A stretch of 64,000 bases of DNA. It comes from Gigaspora rosea. Its lineage: Eukaryota > Glomeromycota > Glomeromycetes > Diversisporales > Gigasporaceae. The position numbers were made by a program, and so were the translations under genes. This document shows, piece after piece, positions 58,606 through 64,000 of the stretch (position 1 is its first letter; every line of letters starts with the position of its first letter). The stretch is taken from the NCBI GenBank assembly GCA_003550325.1, contig QKWP01000201.1, forward strand, positions 376,172 to 440,171. Direction: 5' to 3'. The notes below the pieces were generated by a model. That model saw only the letters and a list, made by a program, of their open reading frames with translations, made no database searches and was not told the origin of the DNA.

Positions 58606-59132
58606 GGGGGCATCCAAAAATAACGTTATACAAGAAGGAGAGGGGTCAGTCAAAGATAATGTTTTTCCTCTTAAGTAAGTAGGGTCAAAAAAATATAACG
58701 CAATTTTTTTAGAAAAAATCGTCTAAAACTGATCCAGTGGTCCAAATTTAATGATTTTGGTACCATTCGATTCGTTTCAGTGAGAGGAGTTGAATAGTAC
58801 CAATTTTATTTCATTTGGATTACTAGATCAAAAGTTACAAGCCAAATACTATTGATTATTATGTTTTCTTATAAAATTACTATGAAATCAATAGTTTTTT
58901 GTAAATAAATATTGATCTAGTAATCCAAATGAAATGATTTTGGTGTCATTGGATTTGTCTCATTGAGACGAATCGAATGGTACCTAAATCATCCAAATCA
59001 GATTATGGTATCACAATATATTCAAGTTATTGTAAAATTATATATATAAATTTATGGATTTTGAAAATTTTTTTATATAGTAGAGGGGTCAAGAGCTACA
59101 ATGAGGGAATACATAACATTATGGATGCCCCC
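58606..59132. mobile_element. PIF/Harbinger-like MITE, 527 bp
   Basis: Inverted ends GGGGGCATCC / GGATGCCCCC, flanked by TTA on both sides (58603-58605, 59133-59135), the 3-bp target typical of PIF/Harbinger. The arms continue imperfectly (AAAAATAACGTTATACA versus the complement of CATAACATTATGGATG). Inside are two copies of the dyad core (58735-58853, 58915-59010). Confidence 0.75.
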
Positions 59133-59448
59133 TTATTAGTTTTATACTCTCTGATTGTTTTGGTGATAGCTGGGTATGGGTAATTTTAATTGCTTCATTC
59201 TTGACCAAGCTACAAATATATGTGTATGCTAAGAACATTTTAACTTTTTACTTTCTTCAATAGTATGCATGTAATCAGATATATTTTAATATTATTCAAT
59301 AAGTATTTTTTGCTTATTCATGAACTGTAAAACCTGATCTTTGTATAACACAGGTCTGAAAAATGGACTTTTGTTTTTCTATGCTTTTCACTTGGAACAT
59401 ACTCATTACAAGTGCTTAATAGATTATATTTAATTGATAATTCGCCTG
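59133..59448. other. AT-rich spacer, nothing recognised
   Basis: No gene or bounded repeat supported. Confidence 0.5.
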
Positions 59449-59845
59449 TCAACTAAAGAATGGCGAAATGTGGCGTGCTTCCATCTAAAGATTTTTTATT
59501 ACTAAGTTAACAATACATGTCCACTAATTGAAAGTTGTAGAGCTCATCGAGACACATCTAATGGTAGTTAGATTATCCAAATCGGCCCAGTAAATAGCGA
59601 AATATCATCAAAAAATGATTGGTCACTATATAAAAATCTGTGACAGAAATTACATATGAAAATCACTATAGGCGAAATGTGGAGTGCTTCCATCTAAAAC
59701 TTTTTTCTTACTAAGTTAACAACACATGCTCACTAATTGAAAGTTGTAGAGCTCGTCGAGATGCATTTAACAGTGGTTAGATTATCCAAACCGGCCCAGT
59801 GGATGGCAAGATATCATCAAAAACGATTGGCTGACATATAAAATC
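59449..59845. repeat. Two direct half-copies of the 21-kb hairpin arm
   Basis: Two head-to-tail copies (about 59462-59640 and 59670-59840) of the arm of the 21033-21961 element: GGCGAAATGTGGMGTGCTTC, ACTAAGTTAACAAYACATG, AAAGTTGTAGAGCTCRTCGA, ATCCAAAYCGGCCCAGT, ATGATTGG. The first is preceded by TTCGCCTGTCAACTAAAGAATG, matching that element's outer end. The opposite-strand arms are missing. Confidence 0.85.
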
Positions 59846-59864
59846 TCTATATATTCAAATAGAT

Positions 59865-61135
59865 TACAAAGAAATTCTTGCTCTAATCCATATATTCAAC
59901 CTTACCAATACCACAACTTCTCCTCCTTCTATACTACAAATTTATATCCCTGCACAAGAAATACAACTTATATATAATGTAACCAATTATACTACCTATC
60001 AACATCAACTTACTAGCCTTCTATCACTTATTCAAAATCTCAGTTCACAGGAACTTCACTTTTATACTAATGCCTCAATACAAAACACACAATTATCAAA
60101 TATCAAATCTGGGATTGGCTGGATTTGCGAAAATAACACTTCTATCAAATTTAATGCAGCAACTAATTCATACTCTGATACAACACGAACTAAACTTGAA
60201 GCAATTATTTCTCTTCTTCTTGCAACTCCTAATAATAGCCATTTAAATATCCATTTAGCTAACAATACTGCAATCAAAAATTTAAAACAAATATACTTCT
60301 CCAAACCTATACAAAACAAAAATTGGGATATTATATCCATTATTAATCAAATTAAATCTATCAAAAACATCTCATTCACTCTACACAAAGTCAAATCACG
60401 CCTTAACTCATTCTACAATCAAGCAAACTTAATTGCAAAACGTGGAACTAATAAACCAATACTTAAAATTACTAATAATGTTCTAAATTTACCAATCTAT
60501 TTTTAATAGCATAGTCATCTTATTCCTTTCAAAATATGAACCTTTATCAAAAATATATATACTATACAAGAACTATATTCCTCAAAATATTTGAAAATAT
60601 ACCTAAAATTAATTGGACATTATGTTTTGATATACTGAATACACTTGAACACAATCATTTTAAATATTCTTTTAGAATTAAAATTTTAACTAACAATCTT
60701 CCAACTATGGAAAATCTTCATATTCGTTATCCTTATTTATATCCTATATCAAAATGCTGCCACTGTTCAGATACTAAAGATACTTTACACTTACTCCTCT
60801 GTTCATACAATAACAATAATATTCAACAATCTGTTATTAATATAATTACGGATACACTTACTTCTCTCAAAATTACTACTATATCTCTATTAACAATTCT
60901 CAATACTCTTCTCTACTTCACACTTCATACACATACTCTACAATATAATCTTCTTCTATACTATATTATTGGAATTTATTCTTTTAATGTTTTTGAAAAT
61001 ATTAAATTACTTACTACTAAACAAACTAAATTAATCCTTATAAATTAATCCTTACTTCCCTGTCTAATAATCTTTTAGATTGGTTTCAAAATACTATTTG
61101 GTCTCTACGAAATATCTCTCAACACCAATGAGAAC
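59865..61135 (+). pseudogene. Non-LTR retrotransposon (LINE) 3' end: RNase H and zinc-binding region
   Basis: From about 59880 to 60506 an RNase H-like domain reads in one frame: ELHFYTNAS, SGIGWICENN, TKLEAIISLL, LANNTAIKN. The first and third catalytic Asp (normally YTDGS and DN/DNxA) are Asn here, so it should be inactive. A stop at 60506 is followed in another frame by the C-terminal zf-RVT region of such elements (60536-61048: LTNNLPTMENLHIRYPYLYP, CCHCSDTKDTLHLLLC), with another shift near 61030 leading to WFQNTIWSLRNISQHQ. The reverse transcriptase and endonuclease that should lie upstream are missing, as in a 5'-truncated LINE copy. The product would copy and integrate its own RNA. 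Confidence 0.75.
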
Positions 61136-62155
61136 ATGCTCGTAACATTACTTCAAAAATGAAAAGAAAGAAATATTTCTTTTTAAATATATCCCATATA
61201 ACAACTATAGCCACACCAGATATATCATAAAGACTTTTCTCCCTTTATAGAAAAAAATAGTTTCTACAAGGTTTTTCTCTAACAAACTGTATACAATAAT
61301 GTTAGGTCATATACTGAGGTTTCTTTCAACCTACTCTAGCTAGTAAATTAATTTGAAATAGTTAATTATAACATTATTAGAAAATAGAAGGTATAATGTC
61401 ACATTGGGTGCCTGTTTTACAGTAACACAAATGTAGTTCTGAAATCTTTAAATGTAAATTTATATTTTACTTAAATAAAGTTTCAACTCTGGCATTTTAA
61501 AAAAATAAAAAAAAAAATTTGTAAATATTTGTTTTTGATGAAGCTACATTTTGAAATAGTGCAAAATTAATAAAATTTCAACCCAGTTTTTAAGCTTAAA
61601 TTTTTCTTCTTTTCTTGTTCTATAAGTTTGTAAAATTTAATTTTAAGTTAATTAGTTAAGCCAAAAAGGATATTTAGCCCAAAGTTTATAATAAATTATA
61701 TATTTTTTTATTACAATTTTTATTATAAACTTATTTCAAAGGAACATGTTCTATAACTAATATGCAATTAGAGAATAAAATGTTTATAATTAACTCGAAA
61801 CATAACTACAAATAAATACTATATATAATAGTATTTGATCAATTTAGTTTTAAAAGATCTAAGATTAAAGAAACATGCACAAATGAGGGTGAGTCAATAG
61901 AAAAAAAGACAAATCATTTTTAGTAAAATTTTTTTAATTTTTTAAATTAAAATATCTTGACAACTATTTGATCAAATTTGTTAAAAATTTTTTTATTTTA
62001 ATTTTAAAATTATACAGAATTAAAATAAAAAGAAATTATTAAATTTATTAAAATAATTGTTAAGATATTTAAGAAAACTTTTATTTAGAAAAAATTTGTT
62101 CCTTTTCTACTGACTCACCCCAAATTTTAGCCAAAATAATATATCTAAAGTTAGT
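61136..62155. other. AT-rich DNA downstream of the LINE
   Basis: No gene. A weak inverted pair (AAATATCTTGACAACTATTT, 61960; ATAATTGTTAAGATATTTAA, 62058) resembles the 56-kb hairpin array. Confidence 0.45.
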
Positions 62156-62163
62156 ATCAATAT

Positions 62164-62434
62164 AGGACTCTAGACATCTCATACAATTTTGGCCCAATTT
62201 GCTAAAAATAACAAAATATATTTGTTTAAATAACGTTTAATCTAGTGATCAGAATTGAATGAACTTTTTTTTGTTAGATGCGCCTCACTGAGAGCTTCAT
62301 TTTAAAAAAAGTCTGTTCGAATTGGTCTACTGGATACCAAAATAATTAGCAAAAACTGTTTTTTGCTTCTAAAATTTTAGAGGTTTTTGCTAAAAAAAAC
62401 AAGTATGATCTCTATACTAGATGTCTGTGGTCCT
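62164..62434. mobile_element. hAT-type MITE related to the one at 14357
   Basis: Ends AGGACTCTAGACATCTCATA and TACTAGATGTCTGTGGTCCT. Flanks ATCAATAT (62156-62163) and GTCAACAT (62435-62442) match at 6 of 8 positions, both differences being transitions, so an old 8-bp duplication. It contains the dyad core in inverted orientation (GTTAGATGCGCCTCACTGAG). Confidence 0.8.
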
Positions 62435-62442
62435 GTCAACAT

Positions 62443-64000
62443 ATGATCCTCTGAAATAATACAAGAATGAACAAGTAGAAATAAGAATATCAATAATTGT
62501 ATTAAATAACAATAGCAATAAATTAGTGGGTCTATATAATCAACTCACTATTATCCCACTTCACTAACAATCAATTTACTGCAGGCAGTGTTGTCACTCA
62601 GACTCGAACTTGAACTCAGACTGAACTCAGACCAGACCAGATCAGACTAGACAAGGCTAATCATATCTGGTGGACAGTTCAGACAGTTATATTGCTACAT
62701 GTCAGTTTTCATTTGTCTGGATTGACAATTTCAATAATTTTTAGAGCTAATGTGCTTTTAAAACACACTATTCATAAATGGCATCATTAACTACTATAAA
62801 TAAAACAATGCCATATTCAAAATTTTTATATTCTTTTGCATAATAACCCATTTTTTAACTGAGATACAGTTCAACTAGGCTAATCATGTTATTTAATATA
62901 ATAAAGTGCAAATTATGATATATTGAAAAATATCAGCCCTTATATAATATGCAATTACTTTACTTTGGGTCTTATTTTCATTTTTCAGCCCCTATATAAA
63001 TTCTATATCTTTTTAATTGCCTGTTAAAATTTTATTATTATTAATAAAAAAAATTGCAATATTGCCAGTTATACAGATCGGCATTTAAGATAAGTATTTT
63101 TTCTTTATGGTTTTTTTTATCAAGTACTATACTAATCAAATTTCTTTCTTATAGTGTTAGGTATTTTGCAGAAATTATCATTTACGGGAGGCATACAGGT
63201 GTCATTTTTTGCAGGAATTGTCGTTTGCAGAAGCTGTTGTTCATAGGAGTTGTATATCTATATCTATATTAAGCTTTTTTATTATAATTTACGTATTATA
63301 TTCTATCTAACTAGTTTGATAAAAATCTAGCACCAATCTTTTGAATAATATTTAATTTATTAAAGAAATTATTCATACACTTTTATAAGATATAGCTTTA
63401 AGTTAAATTCATAAATATATTATTAATATCTTTATTTCTACTTATCCATTCTTGTATTGTTTTTTGAGAATTACAAGAATGATGCCAAGATATATTCATT
63501 TTTAGATATGTTTTGAGTTAATCTATAATTATTTTACTCTCTAATCATACATGATTTTTAAATTCTTTTAACATTTCTAAAAAATTTGGTGAACTAGTAA
63601 ATGTTTTAAGTAGAATTCCATAATTTGATTTGATTTGATTCGATCAAATATTTAATCTCAAATACAAAAATTTTAAGAGTTGAGAATATATAGATTATTT
63701 CTATTGATAAACGAGTTACTAAAATTTTATATTTAATAATAAAAAAAATTTTTATTAAGTAACTTTATTAATTTTTAAATAAAATTGTAGAGAGGTTTTT
63801 CTGATTCTAATAGTGGTCAAATCATTAAAATTGGCCTTGTAGAACATAAGATATAGTTGTTTTTATCTTTACAACCCTATTTTACTTATTGCTTATATAT
63901 AATTTGTTGGCCAATTTGTGATCACCTCTACAGAATAGACCCTGCTCCTGCAAAAGTTGATACTATAAAAACTTTATAAATTATATTTAAAATTAATAAA
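62443..64000. other. AT-rich end of window, no gene recognised
   Basis: CAGTGTTGTCACTCAGACTC at 62587 with repeated ACTCAGACC words looks like one end of another hAT-type element; no opposite end was found. A dyad-core half (AGTGGTCAAATCATTAAAAT) is at 63813. No other feature supported. Confidence 0.4.

Overview
The window looks like nuclear DNA of an arbuscular mycorrhizal fungus (Glomeromycotina, Rhizophagus-like). This is an inference from the gene families and genome style. The DNA is very AT-rich, genes have short introns, and the host genes belong to families that are heavily expanded in these fungi: Sel1-like repeat proteins, TKL-type kinases, HSPA12-type Hsp70 fragments and a secreted subtilase. 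No ribosomal RNA, CRISPR or bacterial-style operon is present.

Layout. 1-2.5 kb: decayed Sel1 array (+), followed by a tRNA-derived SINE-like repeat. 4.2-6.0 kb: a hAT-type element with a perfect 8-bp target duplication and a smaller inverted-repeat element inside it, then another short inverted-repeat element. 6.1-8.6 kb (-): a truncated Hsp70-like gene with a 5-nt microexon, beside an apparently intact four-exon kinase gene. 8.8-15.2 kb: minisatellite and nested MITEs, including a Tc1-like relic broken by a hAT MITE. 15.6-18.5 kb: PiggyBac-type transposon with a nearly complete transposase. 18.6-23.5 kb: MITEs and a striking double-hairpin element. 23.5-31.6 kb (-): Ty3/gypsy-like element with one LTR, fused at its gag end to a truncated Sel1-kinase gene (31.6-32.7 kb). 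33.7-40.3 kb: 6.6-kb hAT transposon whose transposase is split by a 1.2-kb multi-hairpin element. 40.6-41.8 kb: hairpin and a TA-flanked element. 42.3-45.1 kb (-): decayed Sel1 gene. 45.1-49.2 kb: more MITEs. 49.7-51.8 kb (+): secreted S8 protease gene with eight exons, one of 7 nt, and a frameshift. 52-59 kb: AT-rich DNA with MULE-, Harbinger- and hairpin-type repeats. 59.9-61.1 kb: 3' end of a LINE. 61-64 kb: AT-rich DNA and a hAT MITE.

How it fits together. Most of the window is a nest of transposons inserted into one another, and target-site duplications often give the order of insertion. Only the kinase at 7.3-8.6 kb looks plainly functional; the protease is close to intact. The most unusual signal is a dyad-symmetric core of roughly 70 bp (around CTC..TGAGRCGNATCNAAYGG, continuing to a CCAAATCGG..YAGTRGAT part). 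It recurs at about a dozen places inside inverted-repeat elements whose ends are unrelated. Several elements are built as concatenated hairpins, which could fold into long double-stranded RNA if transcribed.
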